The notes: generated from the letters alone by a model not told the origin. A stretch of DNA of 64,000 bases from Adiantum capillus-veneris (GCA_014529385.2 CM043960.1:73751410-73815409), one strand, 5' to 3'. Counted from the stretch's first letter, positions 43,301 to 52,114 are shown. A program made the numbers and translations.

Positions 43301-44537
43301 TTAAATCCCTCCTAACTTGTGGACATAATGCAAGAAATTGAGGCCATGAAATATCAGGACCCTTACCTCTCATGTCTTCCAACAAGTTGTACGGAGCCAT
43401 ACCATGTCCAAGAGGGAAGTCTTGGAGGTTGATACGACGTCGAGTCCTCTTGGTTTCCTTGGTTCCCTTTGCCTTCTTGCCTTGTCCATGGTCACTCTGT
43501 GATGTGACTCCTTCTTTCTCTTTACCTTTTCCTCGGCCACTCTTAATTCCATTGGCTTCCATGTCAACCTCATTTGAATTTGTCACCTCTACCACATGCA
43601 CATTTGGATCTGGCGAAGGTGGAACTCCTTCTACCCCTTGTGGAGGTGGTCTTGGTCCATTTGGCCTTTGTAGAAGCCTTGGTTGTTGACCAGTTCCTTC
43701 ACCTGCATTCATCACTGGGTAATTCAGGTTAGGCCTCCCTGGCTCCCCACGGGGCCAAGGAAAATTATACATCCCATGTCCAGACTCTCCGCAATTCCAA
43801 CATTGCAAGACTCTCCTAGGTCGTGGATCTCGCTCTTCAGACTTCTTTGCTTGTCCCTTTGGACCTACAGCTTGTGCAAGGTGAATTGACAGGCTGCTTA
43901 AAGATTCGTTTAACTTCTCAATTACTTCCGCCGTTACCTCAGGAAGCTCCCTCGATGTTGATGCTTGTGACTTACCTTTGGGTCTAAGACCTTCTATTGG
44001 AACCTCTCCCCTTAAGCACTTGAGTTTCCTATACTTCTCAGCAGTCCTAGTTTCAGCTGCATCAAAAGTAGCAGGTGCACCCGCCTCAACTTTTACCTTA
44101 AGGTCAGGAAAGAGTCCGGCTATGAACCTCTCCTTCTTTAAAAATTCTGCACCATCACCAGGGTTAGCAACATTTCGTATCCATAGAGCCCAAAGACGTA
44201 GAAACTCTTGCTTGTACAAGTAGTAGTCATCTAAGTCTTTTTGCTTATGAGAAACAATGTCTTGCCATAGTTTCTGAGTGTTTTGGGGATCAAAGAAGTA
44301 TCTCTTAAAACGATTTAAAACTTCTGTGTAATTCCCCTTAACTTCCTCAGGCAAAGAGTCAAACCAAGTACTAGCATCTTTCCTAAGGACCACCTCAAAC
44401 ATTTCTACACGTTCTTGATCGGTTACTATCCTCTTGATACGGCAAGACGTCTTGAAATTTGCTAAAAATAATTCTGCATCCTCTCCAGGCTCTCCAAAGA
44501 AAAGAGGATATCCAGACATTTGGCGTTGGCTCTCCAT
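40338..44537 (-). CDS. Element B gag-pol, single 1,399-codon frame
   Basis: Order of domains: gag core (about 15-170), zinc knuckle about 245-258 reading CWNCGESGHGMYNF with Phe at the last Cys, protease (LVDGGAQICIMTE and GYPFILGRPWL), an acidic Ser/Glu linker ending SSIEIMG, reverse transcriptase (FIDDFCIYSS), a Ty3 RNase H lacking its first Asp (FFVSSSGGKE), a second RNase H with FFDGAF, NNEAEY, KGDALL and NEDADL, and the start of the integrase zinc region to QHWCKS. No stop separates gag from pol, so a fused polyprotein is expected. The start MESQRQMSGYPLF agrees with A. The frame ends where the integrase deletion shifts it. Confidence 0.92.
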   Translation of the reverse strand: MESQRQMSGYPLFFGEPGEDAELFLANFKTSCRIKRIVTDQERVEMFEVVLRKDASTWFDSLPEEVKGNYTEVLNRFKRYFFDPQNTQKLWQDIVSHKQKDLDDYYLYKQEFLRLWALWIRNVANPGDGAEFLKKERFIAGLFPDLKVKVEAGAPATFDAAETRTAEKYRKLKCLRGEVPIEGLRPKGKSQASTSRELPEVTAEVIEKLNESLSSLSIHLAQAVGPKGQAKKSEERDPRPRRVLQCWNCGESGHGMYNFPWPRGEPGRPNLNYPVMNAGEGTGQQPRLLQRPNGPRPPPQGVEGVPPSPDPNVHVVEVTNSNEVDMEANGIKSGRGKGKEKEGVTSQSDHGQGKKAKGTKETKRTRRRINLQDFPLGHGMAPYNLLEDMRGKGPDISWPQFLALCPQVRRDLTRAVSTRRKVKESVPIVKIAQAEMNEEITLVLDCYIKGRLVRKGLVDGGAQICIMTEGLMQKLGMHIHETPKIRVKMANNSKARCVGICKNVFVEAFGIKKAVDFYVMSTKGNGYPFILGRPWLMKMRALQDWESGKLICRNDNHKKVFFDMKEQRQEEIHEESSQSETEEGWTDSTSEEESSGSITEEESSIEIMGVRFKPSNQETSCQGLEEVGPQENEGDQDEGMLEGMLSTTLTKDEREEFKCVLRKFPRIFAKDYTDVRGVDAVQHKIELKPEATPKAQKLRRLGVIKEQALLKEVRKLLAAGFIYLVENSEWVSPVVVTPKKNGKWRVCVDYRPLNEATKRDHFPLPFQDEILNEVAGHEKYTVCDGYSGYFQIGIALEDQLKTTFITPWGCNAFRVMPFGLTNAPATFQRFMNMVFQAFFGKSIRVFIDDFCIYSSKSLHLQRVEEGLKKLYDMGGQLNPDKCHIGEDEVILLGHKVSYKGIEVDPSKAKALIELPSPKSLKEVISFIQKVKYMSRFIHLASELLHPLQKLTQQVEFAWSDELEEYFCNIKVILSELPTLMPPCWEYTFFVSSSGGKETIGAVLLQQDPHSTRMRPIYFASRVMNALERDYTEAELMMLSLMFAVRKFRSYLLPKPFVILTAENLFPWVSSQMNLSTRISKWIMEFQEFQYSFKVEDSVRAQLAGILTYRLHEKEIKVPEVKTLPLPPPKSIPNAFTLFFDGAFRRATGKAGGGLVLLNPSGEVVMKEKFNLPSSATNNEAEYDTLLHGLKMCIGQGIQRLMVKGDALLIVKQILGICACKNESLRTKVHAIRRLFNQFEEVQLHHIPRKQNEDADLLAQQAVACVKKEVQVIMVAAAVKQPRYQGLESLAPIIGYILEGEFPPDFTKAQKRRLMKKASVYLFLEGSLYQRGKDQVCRRVPTIKEIPAILKGLHEEACGGHFAQELTVKKILLSGYVWPSLHVDVQHWCKSNHTCMARGK

Positions 44538-44586
44538 TATTATGAAAGATTACAACATGAGTTACAATAAGGGATACAATAGAGAT

Positions 44587-45055
44587 CTAGAACCACTCGC
44601 CTGCAAATGAAGAAGTGAGAAAATACCACTCTAGGTTTTCTTCTTCAGCTATCCAAGCTTCAATAAGGTCTCGATTTGTTTGATCAAAACAAAAGGGTAG
44701 ACTATTGATGAGCTCTAAGAAGGGTTGAAATTCTTCAAAGCTAAGGCGATAAACAGAAATCTCTAGAACTTCATTTTCTGGATCCAAAAGAGCAACCACG
44801 TCCCAAGTGATAAATTGCACTTGCTCTACAATTCCCAATGCACAAGCGGTTTGTATAAAAACTAGATCTTCATGCTCGTCAAAGGCCGTGAGAAAGTAGC
44901 AATTGACTAGGAGCTCCTTTCCTTCAAGTTCACACAGTCGGAGTGAGGCAACCTTCTCACAATTTCATAAAGAACATCCTCATCAAGTCCAATCAAGTTT
45001 GCAAGATTTAAAGACTCCACTTGTGCTACAAAATTCCTGGACAAAAACTCCTTAG
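44587..45055 (-). pseudogene. Large leader ORF, copy 1 (gag-proximal), element B
   Basis: Text begins near KEFLSRNFVAQVESL, then LDEDVLYEIVRRLPH, a frame shift, then YFLTAFDEHEDLVFIQTAC, RLSFEEFQPFLELINSLPF and an acidic end. It aligns along its length with copy 2 just upstream. The start resembles an F-box (L..D.L.EI..RLP), but the rest matches no family I know. The frame shift lies between RRLPHSDCVNL and KELLVNCYFL. It ends 50 nt before gag. Confidence 0.5.
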
Positions 45056-45090
45056 GATTATGGTTAAATCATTCAAAAGCATAAAGAGAT

Positions 45091-45605
45091 TTACAATGTC
45101 TCTATGAACAAAGTGTCATAGAAAGTAGAGAAGGATGAGAATTTATACAAATTTGCAATCTTCTCTATGCTCTCTTTATTAAGACAAGCTCTGAATAGCT
45201 CCCTATCTCCTTTGTTGAAAGCGAAAGGAAGACTATTAATAAGACGCAAATGAGGGAAAAATTCACCAAATGTAAGTCTATGAAGCATGAACTCTGGCCG
45301 CAAGTTTCCTGAAGAGTCTTCCTCAATGGTGAAATGCACTCGCCAAACGCCAAATTTCACTCTATTTACCAATCTTAGGGCACACACTAGTTGGATGAAT
45401 GCGCGGTCTTCCTTAGTGCCCAACAACAAGAGGAAAATCGAATCCACGCGTAGGACCTTCCGTCTTCACTTCACCACCCTCTTGTTATGAGGGAGACGCC
45501 TTACTACTTGCTCCTGCAACTCAATTGGTAATAGAGCTAGATCTCTAAGGATTGAACTTTCACTGGACACACATTCCCAATTAGAATAAATGATCGTTTT
45601 TTTGT
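45091..45605 (-). pseudogene. Large leader ORF, copy 2, element B
   Basis: In one frame it reads LALLPIELQEQVVRRLPH, an in-frame TGA after NKRVVK, then RRKVLRVDSIFLLLLG, EDRAFIQLVCALRLVNRV, RLTFGEFFPHLRLINSLPF and FNKGDRELFRACLNKES. The match with copy 1 covers both the F-box-like start and the RL.F.EF..L.LINSLPF block. A lacks this 1-kb segment entirely. It might be captured host sequence or an accessory gene of the subfamily. Apart from the TGA it is open. Confidence 0.5.
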
Positions 45606-45671
45606 TTCTTGTAACAACTTGGACAAAGAAAAAACAAACATACACACTACTTTGCCGGGCTGCACTTCATT

Positions 45672-45890
45672 TTAAAATAAAATGAACACATGTACATCAA
45701 AAGAAGTGTGGTAGTTGATGAGAGGTAGAATGACAGGGTTTGGTGATGCAAGAATTTCTCCTGCTCTTTGGGCACCAAACATGAACACCATTCGTTGTTG
45801 AAAATGGATCTTTCTACTAATTGCAACGTTTATTCTAATGTGTGGAGTAAAATGAAAGGGAAAAACCTCTATTCCTGGGCCATTATCCAT
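45672..45890 (-). CDS. Leader ORF, gag-proximal type (72 aa), element B
   Basis: Nearly identical to the A ORF at 21,179, with substitutions such as HRSFDVN to HTSFDVH. In B it is 1.1 kb from gag because the large leader ORFs lie between. Confidence 0.6.
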   Translation of the reverse strand: MDNGPGIEVFPFHFTPHIRINVAISRKIHFQQRMVFMFGAQRAGEILASPNPVILPLINYHTSFDVHVFILF

Positions 45891-45911
45891 GGCCTATGCA
45901 TGTCCTAATGC

Positions 45912-46124
45912 TTAAAACAAAACAAAAATATAGACGTCCAAACTAAGGTCGTACCTAATGAGAGGCAAAATAAAAGGATTTACTGAAGCGTTTATCTCGG
46001 CCAACCTAAGAGGACCTAAAATTCTACGAATGACACGTTGAAATTGCAACTTAGTACTAACAATTATGTGTACCTTTTGCCTTGCAATGGGAATGAAGGG
46101 ATCATACAAAGCTTCGTGATTCAT
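45912..46124 (-). CDS. Leader ORF, distal type (70 aa), element B
   Basis: Starts MNHEALYDPFIPIARQKVH; the rest is almost unchanged from A at 21,412. It is the first ORF after the primer site. Frame and length are kept in both copies. Confidence 0.6.
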   Translation of the reverse strand: MNHEALYDPFIPIARQKVHIIVSTKLQFQRVIRRILGPLRLAEINASVNPFILPLIRYDLSLDVYIFVLF

Positions 46125-46183
46125 GCAAACTACTTGTCTATGTTAAAGGTTGATTCTACACAAAAATACACAAGCCGTCCTCC

Positions 46184-46195
46184 GTGGGGGCACCA
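46184..46195 (-). other. Primer-binding site, element B
   Basis: Minus strand TGGTGCCCCCAC, three bases after the LTR end; the following bases read GGAGGA rather than TGAGGA. Confidence 0.8.
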
Positions 46196-46331
46196 ATTTG
46201 AGGCGGTCCGGGGCGGGCAACAAGAAGAGTGGCCTCTAGACATCCTTCAAGGCTCCCGTGCTGCTCAATGGGGCTGGGGCACAACACAACACAAACCAAA
46301 ACAACAAACCCACCGCCAAATCCCAACTACA

Positions 46332-46371
46332 CAAGGGGCACCACCTAGTTTAAGAGCGAACTAGGACGCAA
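46332..46371 (-). ncRNA. U5 hairpin motif, B 5' LTR
   Basis: Identical stem and loop to the B 3' copy; 133 nt from the LTR end. Confidence 0.6.
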
Positions 46372-46459
46372 AAGAGGAGAATCATTAGAGCAACCCACAA
46401 ACAAGCAAGGAATTACACTAACCCTAACACCAATGGAATACTCTCACACACTAAAACAC

Positions 46460-46488
46460 GAGAGAGAGAGATAGAGAGAGAGAGAGAT
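46460..46488. repeat. (GA)n microsatellite, B 5' LTR
   Basis: A short tract broken by one ATAG. Confidence 0.9.
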
Positions 46489-47150
46489 AGTGCTCGGGCT
46501 GCTTTGAAACGTATCGGCGATGATCAAGCAAACACAACTATATATTTAAGAAAGAGAGAGAAAGGGGGAGGGGGTGCTTGTTGCATTAATACCTTCTTAC
46601 AAATCTGTCATGACAAATCAAAGTGAGATTAGTACTTGTTCAACATAGCTTGCGTAAATTTCACCACAACACATCACTAGAAAAGCCACCCCAATCACTG
46701 TCTTAAGGCCAGGGGAGTCCTCTCCACCCTGTCGCCCTCTTACAGTATGTGGGATTTATGGCTAGATTGATGACAACACCAGAGACAAGCTATCAAGAAC
46801 TTAACAAAAAAAACACCAAGAAACTTACACATCATTGTAGTCCATTTCTTCACGTTGGAAGGGAGACAAAGTATCCAAGCTTAGTCCAAATCCACCCTCC
46901 TTGATTCAGCGAATGTTGGGCTTACACTAGTAGGAGAAATGATAGATTTCCTACTCTCAATTGAATGATCACTCTCTCTCTTACAATGGCATAGAGTTCC
47001 CTTGCTAATCCCCTATTACAACACATGCACATGCATAAGACAATGAGCTTCCACTCAAGTGCTCCTTCTAGAGAGGTTGAGCTTGGCTTCTCAAGCTATA
47101 GCATAGTGCTCTTGCTTATGGCTCCCCCCCTTTTATGCTAGCTACACCCT

Positions 47151-47160
47151 CCTTTTATAG
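47151..47160 (-). promoter_or_regulatory. Candidate TATA box, B 5' LTR
   Basis: Minus strand CTATAAAAGG; would drive the B transcript. Confidence 0.6.
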
Positions 47161-48863
47161 CAATTTTGAAGGCTAGGATTACTCCTCTAACCATGGTTGG
47201 GTTAGATTTTCAGCAATTTATCTAATTTCTTTTGCTTGGAATTATCAAGAAGTTGGTGGGGAAAGAGAGAGCAGAGAAATGGAGGTGATAGGACTTTTCA
47301 TAGTGGGTTAGTGTTAGTAGAGTTAGTATTAATTTACAAATGGAATTGAATATTTACAATGGGAGTATCCATGTAGGATACAAATAAGGAAGAAAAACTC
47401 TTAAGAAGTAAGAAAAGGTGGATTTCTTACAAGGTTGATGCTCCAAGTGTCTTGAGTAGGGCCAATTTTGACGCTTGTTGACGGTCTACTAGCTTTGACG
47501 GTACATTTTTTCTCCACTCTTGACCTTCCTTGAGAGACAAGGTAATTGAAGCTGAGTAATCAACCACCATGATGCTGTCTTTTAAGAGAAGAGGCTGAAT
47601 TTTGTGGTTTTTTGATAGATATGGGTAATTTGGAGGAGGAAAAATGAGACTAGGTGGTCAATTTTGGAATGGAATTGTGTGTGGGAGGTATGAGTTCACC
47701 ATGGTTTCTCTTATTCTTCAAGGTTGAGGAGAAGGTGAGTAGTGTGCAGAGAGGAGTGGTGAGAGAGATGGGGATGATGAGTGGAGAAGTGTGTGTGAAA
47801 GAGGAAAATGATAAAGTGAAAGAGAGAGTGTGGCTGCATAGCATGGGAAAACTGGGGTCCACTAAAAAAATCATAGCTCACAGCTGGTAGCTCCAAAAAT
47901 CATGAAAAACTTTGGGGTGATTATTCAGAGCGTGGGCTACATTATCTCTTTTGACCACCGCTCCAAAGTCGGAGTGGAGATAGGTGCCAAAATTCTCACC
48001 AAAAAGCCTGTTTTTTAGGCCTGCAAAAGTCTTTTAGTGGTCCCCTCCTTTGTTGAATTTGTACAATGCATCCAAGAGTGAGCCCCTCCTTTGTCATATT
48101 ATAATACAAAGCATTCAAGTTGCCCTTGACCCATGCATGGAGGAGGATTATTGGTGAAATAAGAAATATATACATGGTGGGACTAGTGTATGGACTATTC
48201 ATGGACTTTAGCTCAATGAGCACATGGTGTTAGAATAATGAGTAAAAATAATGATAAAAATATGGAGGAGTTATGGATATGGAAAGATATTGGAATCATA
48301 TGATATGGTCCCTCCTTGAATTATTCTGGGTGAAAGAGGAAAATGTATGCAAGTAAATAATATAATAAAAGTAACCAATGAGTAGAAATCAATTTTTTGT
48401 TTTCATGAGGGTGAGGGTGAAAATGTGGGAGTGATTTGTATAAAGGAAAAATATGAGGTTAGAGTATGTACATATTGGCAAAAAAATAAAATTATGGTGT
48501 AAGAGGATGAAAGAAGGTGTACATAGGTTTAATAAAACACACACCTAAGTAGAAATATTTAAATAAAATACCAAAATAATTATAAAAAATCCCTATATTT
48601 AGGCCATATATACAATGAAATATTTACACACAAAGAGGTCATAATATACTTTTATTTTTTTATTTTTTTTATTTTTTTTGGCTCACCTAGCCCAGTGACT
48701 AGCTAGCTGAGGGTTTTTAAGAAGATATGGGAAAAGTCCCGTGACTCACGCACGCCTATGTACAGTGAAATGGTAGGGATAGCCACAGTGTTTGGGTGAT
48801 TTTGGTAGGGTGAGGTAACTCACTGTGGCAATTACAAAGAGCCAAAAAAACGGCTATCAGTAG

Positions 48864-49690
48864 CATGTCGTCGAGATCCCCTCCAGAGATAGCCCCAGCT
48901 ATCCTGGGCCTTGATTTCCTGGTACTTACCATTTTTGTCCATTCCCTCCTCATCCTTGGTGCAAGGTGGAGTAATTGGGGCTAAGTTATCTTCGGGCCCT
49001 GCATTAACACATCCTGAACTAAGTCATAGGGTTTTGCATACTCACCAAATGAGAAGTCCACGATGTCTATCTTCTGTCGTGGTTTAGCTGCTTGTTTGCT
49101 AGACTCAGCCTTCCCTTTCATCTTCTCTTCTCTTTGAGATGCTTCCTCGTGCCTGGCATGCTTCACTCCCATAGCATGCACTTCTTCTACCTTCACTTTC
49201 CCTTTGTTCTTCTCTCCAACTGATTCTTTTACCTTTTCCTTCCCTTTAGCCTCCAAGCTAATAACACTCACTGCCTGGTTCACAGCAGGTGGTGGGGGTA
49301 GTGGCGGAATGAGAGGTTGGGGTGGTGGTTGTTGTTGTTGTACAGGTGGTCGAAGAATTTGGACCGGTGGGATTGGTCCTGGTTTCCTAGGTGGTGGTGT
49401 TCTTGCTCTTAGCGGAGAGATCTGATTCTATCTCCCTCCTCTATTGAAATTCTGTCTCCTTGGGTGTCGGCAATAGTACATTCCATGGCCATCTTCCCCG
49501 TAGTTGTAACAATGGTACTCTTGGTTCTACCTTCTTTGTCCTCTTCTTTGTTCTGGATTCTTGTCAGGAACATGCCCTTGATGCACTAGATGCACGGATA
49601 AACTCTCTAGTTGGGTGGTGATGCGACTCAGCAGGTCTTGCTGCTCTTCTGATGCCTCTAGCGGTTGGGCTCTATGATTGGTTGTTGCAG
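48864..49690 (-). pseudogene. Element C gag C-terminus and protease start
   Basis: From the 5' side: zinc knuckle CYNYGEDGHGMYYC, with Tyr at the second Cys, a Pro/Gln-rich segment, basic and Lys/Glu-rich text (KGKEKVKESVGEKNKGKVKV), FSFGEYAKPYDLVQDVLMQG, then a break and KMVSTRKSRPRIAGAISGG leading into the protease, where B interrupts. It is collinear with D at 26,100-26,770. At least two stops are present. Confidence 0.85.
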
Positions 49691-49693
49691 TCA

Positions 49694-50240
49694 CTAGGTT
49701 GGTTGGGCCAAGCTTGTTTCCTCTAACTCGTTTACTCTTTCTTGCATACGCAGCTTCATGTCTTTAAGGCGGTCTACTTCGACTGCCAACTCATATGTTG
49801 CAGGAAACCTTCCCTTCACCTTCTCTCTAAGCGACGACCATAGACCAGCAATGAAACGGTCCTTCTTTAGGAAATTAGGTGCTCCTTCGCCTTCCTCCAG
49901 TGAGGCAACCCATCTCTCCCATACGTCCACAAATTTGGACTCGTACGTGGCATACTCCAATAGACCTCCTGCTTTAATTCTGTGAGTAGATGCCATGGCT
50001 TCTCCGAGGTTGTGCCTCCACCAAAACTCTTTACAAAAGCGGCCCTTAACACATCCCATGCATTCTTGGTAGCCTAGGGCAATGCATTATATTAGGAATT
50101 GGCCTCTACTTTCATCAATAGAGGAAAAATTCTAAGTCATGAAGCGTTTTCATCTTTGTTGGACATGACACAAGCAATGTCGAAATCATCCAAAAAGTCG
50201 GTAGTGAGATCTTCTCCCTTGTGGAGCAGGGACCTCGTCT
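49694..50240 (-). pseudogene. Element C gag core
   Basis: KGEDLTTDFLDDFDIACVM, FGGGTTSEKPW, YATYESKFVDVWERW and NFLKKDRFIAGLWSSLREK match the D gag core. At least three stops interrupt it (NAS*LRIF, ANS**NALP). A frame shift lies in the Tyr/Glu region where D reads LKQEGLLEYATYE. Confidence 0.85.
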
Positions 50241-50581
50241 TGCTGAAGAGGGTCGAATCGTTCCCCATGGGAACCTATTGCTGCTGGACAGGAGCCTGAT
50301 GAACACTCTAAATTCCAGGCTGGCATGGTGGCCTTTGTCGACGTCGACCACGAACCTGCTGCCATCGCTTCTCCGCTTGAGCCCTAGGCTTGAAGGGTGG
50401 CTTTTCCTGCGTAGATTGTGACTCTGTCTGCTGCTGCTCATTAGCCCTTGAGGGCTGGGGCTGGGGCTGGGCCTGTGGTGTAGGTCGGGGTCTCCTCCGT
50501 GGACAGGCCGTCACAAGATGGGCCATCTATCGACAAATGAAACATTGATTCACTGAACGTGGGGAAAGAAACACTTGCCAT
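50241..50581 (-). pseudogene. Element C gag start with zinc-knuckle insertion
   Basis: The start MASVSFPTFSES matches D (MASLAFPTFKG), but the next D-like text (KGEDL) appears only about 340 bases later. The segment between reads, in another frame, CFICR*MAHLVTACPRR, a CX2CX4HX4C zinc knuckle with one stop inside, then a Pro/Gln/Arg-rich stretch. It looks like a foreign or duplicated nucleic-acid-binding segment placed at the gag N-terminus. Confidence 0.6.
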
Positions 50582-50649
50582 GGTAGTGACTCAAGAAATT
50601 ACAAACCTTTTTTTTTATATATTAACAATAGCAGCGGCTCGTAGCGGCT

Positions 50650-50887
50650 TTTTACAGGGGTGGGTGGATAGGTTAAAACAGGATAAAGATAGAAACATTA
50701 AAGGAAGATGGTAATCTAATATGGGGAGAATGATAGGGTTTCAGGAATTGAGGATTTCTCCTAGTACCGCCGCACCGAATAGGTATACGATCTTCTGTTG
50801 GTATAGGACTTTTCTATCTACATAGATATTCACATGCATATGCTACAGGAACTTGAACGGAAATGCCGTCGGCCCGTTTTCCATCAT
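50650..50887 (-). pseudogene. Leader ORF, gag-proximal type, element C (degenerate)
   Basis: Minus-strand text MENGPTAFPFKFL, a stop, VNIYVDRKVLYQQKIVYLFG, LGEILNS, a stop, then NPIILPILDYH matches the A leader ORF (MDNGPGIEVFPFHF, FQQRMVFMFG, NPVILPLIDYH). It ends roughly 70-80 nt upstream of the gag start at 50,581. Its recognition in a more divergent element is the main support for the ORF family being real. Confidence 0.6.
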
Positions 50888-50899
50888 GCACAGATGGTG

Positions 50900-51440
50900 G
50901 AATACTTACTTATACTCTTACCGTGCCAGTGTTGATGAGTCCGCACATCCACAAGAGGTCGTCGCCTTTCATGGGCTCTACCTTTCCTTCGTCGCTCAGC
51001 ACGTACGGGGTGATGGCGATGCGTCTGACCACTCCCAGCCTCTTGGCTAGTAGCAATTGCAAGTAATTTCCTTACTCGGCGTGTTGCATGAATTCTACTC
51101 CATTCAGTTGAAAATCATCCCCAGCCCACTCGGTTTCACCCGTGGTAGAAAGATTCTTTAGGATAAGTTGTACAGGGATAGGAGGAAGATCCTCCACTCG
51201 CTTTCCAAAACAGCGAGAGCAGTAACCGAACCACTCCTCCCTAGGACATGGGAATCTTCTTACCACTTCTTCTTCAGGATTGTCAAAGTGGATTGGTAGC
51301 ACTCGCATGCGTCGTGCAAATTGGTAGGCAACCTTCGGCCGCTTAGCTTCGGATGAATTCCTCTTTGGCAAGCTGGGTACAACCCGGCTTTCTGAGCTTG
51401 AAGCACTTGCTTGGCTAGATGCTTCTCCTTTCGGGGTCAT
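50900..51440 (-). pseudogene. Leader ORF 2, element C
   Basis: The open part (51,072-51,440) starts with a Ser-rich segment and contains EEEVVRRFPCPREEWFGYC and EDLPPIPVQLILKNLS. After a stop it continues in the same direction with AKRLGVVRRIAITPYVLSD and LLWMCGLINT. The EVVRR.P and RL..V.R pieces appear in the same order as in the large leader ORFs of B, so the two may be distant relatives. No known domain was recognised with confidence. Confidence 0.4.
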
Positions 51441-51616
51441 GTGTTTCCAGACTGGCTTAACTTATCCTTACCTTTGGCTCGTGCAGCCCCTTTAGGCCAC
51501 TTTTGAGTAAAGGTTATAACTTTAACTGTAGTTTCTTTAGGGAAAAGAGGCCTCACTATTTTCTTTTCTTCTTTGATGGAATGACCTCTTCGTGATGAAT
51601 GTCAATGTAGACGATT

Positions 51617-51874
51617 TCATCCCTTTCGCTGCCTTCGTTGCTGGCACTCATTGACAGTGTGTCTTGGTTGACAACAGTGATGGCACTTCACCGTCCTCCC
51701 ACCCGATGCTCTCAACTTGTGGTTACAAGGAGCAGGACGAGATGGATAATTTACCTCTTGAATACTGACGACATTGCAACCTGGTAGTAGTACTTCAATG
51801 AAGGGAGCGAGTGCCTCCTTCGTCTCCTCTTCTTCCGTCCTCCAGTTAGAAAATTCCTTCACCCATTCATCCAT
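51617..51874 (-). CDS. Leader ORF 1 with C-terminal zinc knuckle, element C
   Basis: This 85-codon frame has an acidic N-terminal half (WRTEEEETKEALAPF) and a basic C-terminal end with CHHCCQPRHTVNEC, which fits CX2CX4HX4C with all ligands present. It is the first ORF after the primer site. A zinc knuckle ahead of gag is not part of the usual Ty3/gypsy plan. It could be a captured gag fragment or an accessory RNA-binding protein. Confidence 0.5.
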   Translation of the reverse strand: MDEWVKEFSNWRTEEEETKEALAPFIEVLLPGCNVVSIQEVNYPSRPAPCNHKLRASGGRTVKCHHCCQPRHTVNECQQRRQRKG

Positions 51875-51935
51875 GATTGATAGTGGGCGTCACTTTCAAC
51901 ATTGTAAATTGAAGGGTCTTAGAAAGTCATCCTCA

Positions 51936-51947
51936 GTGGGGGCACCA
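51936..51947 (-). other. Primer-binding site, element C
   Basis: Minus strand TGGTGCCCCCAC followed by TGAGGA, two bases after the LTR end. Confidence 0.8.
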
Positions 51948-52041
51948 AATGACGGGAGCAAAGAGAACCCCGAACCCCGACGGCCTCTAAAACGCCAGGG
52001 GCCGAATGGCGCGCCTCGAACCTGTCTCACGGTAGAGCGAA

Positions 52042-52080
52042 CAGGGGGCACCACCTAGCTTTGAGCGGCTAGGATGCAAA
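52042..52080 (-). ncRNA. U5 hairpin motif, C 5' LTR
   Basis: Stem CCTAGC/GCTAGG intact, loop CGCTCAAA, followed by TGGTGCCCCC, a ten-base match to the primer site core. It ends 92 nt before the LTR end. Confidence 0.6.
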
Positions 52081-52110
52081 CCACGATGATATGAACACCG
52101 CAAACTTACA

Positions 52111-52114
<4 letters not shown>

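Larger units (their letters stand above)
36590..48859 (-). mobile_element. Element B: Tat-like element inserted in C
   Basis: Two LTRs (36,590-39,257 and 46,199-48,859) and an exact 4-bp duplication GTAG (36,586-36,589; 48,860-48,863) define it. Inside, in element order, are a primer site, two 70-72 aa leader ORFs, a tandem pair of larger leader ORFs, a 1,399-codon gag-pol and a broken integrase. It is the best preserved copy in the window. It belongs with A by protein identity, but has about 1 kb of extra leader. Confidence 0.95.
46199..48859 (-). mobile_element. Element B 5' LTR
   Basis: Complete LTR; differs from the 3' copy by a shorter, interrupted GA tract (46,460-46,488) and a few bases. 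Followed by GTAG and the resumption of C. Confidence 0.95.

Noticed and set aside
45500-45560. tRNA-like phrase (CAACTCAATTGGTAATAGAGC)
   Set aside because: It resembles a D-arm, but no matching acceptor stem, anticodon arm or T-arm follows. On the minus strand it encodes the start of the B large leader ORF.
46038-46364. 108-codon plus-strand frame spanning the B leader and LTR edge
   Set aside because: It is antisense to a leader ORF and crosses the primer site and LTR boundary.
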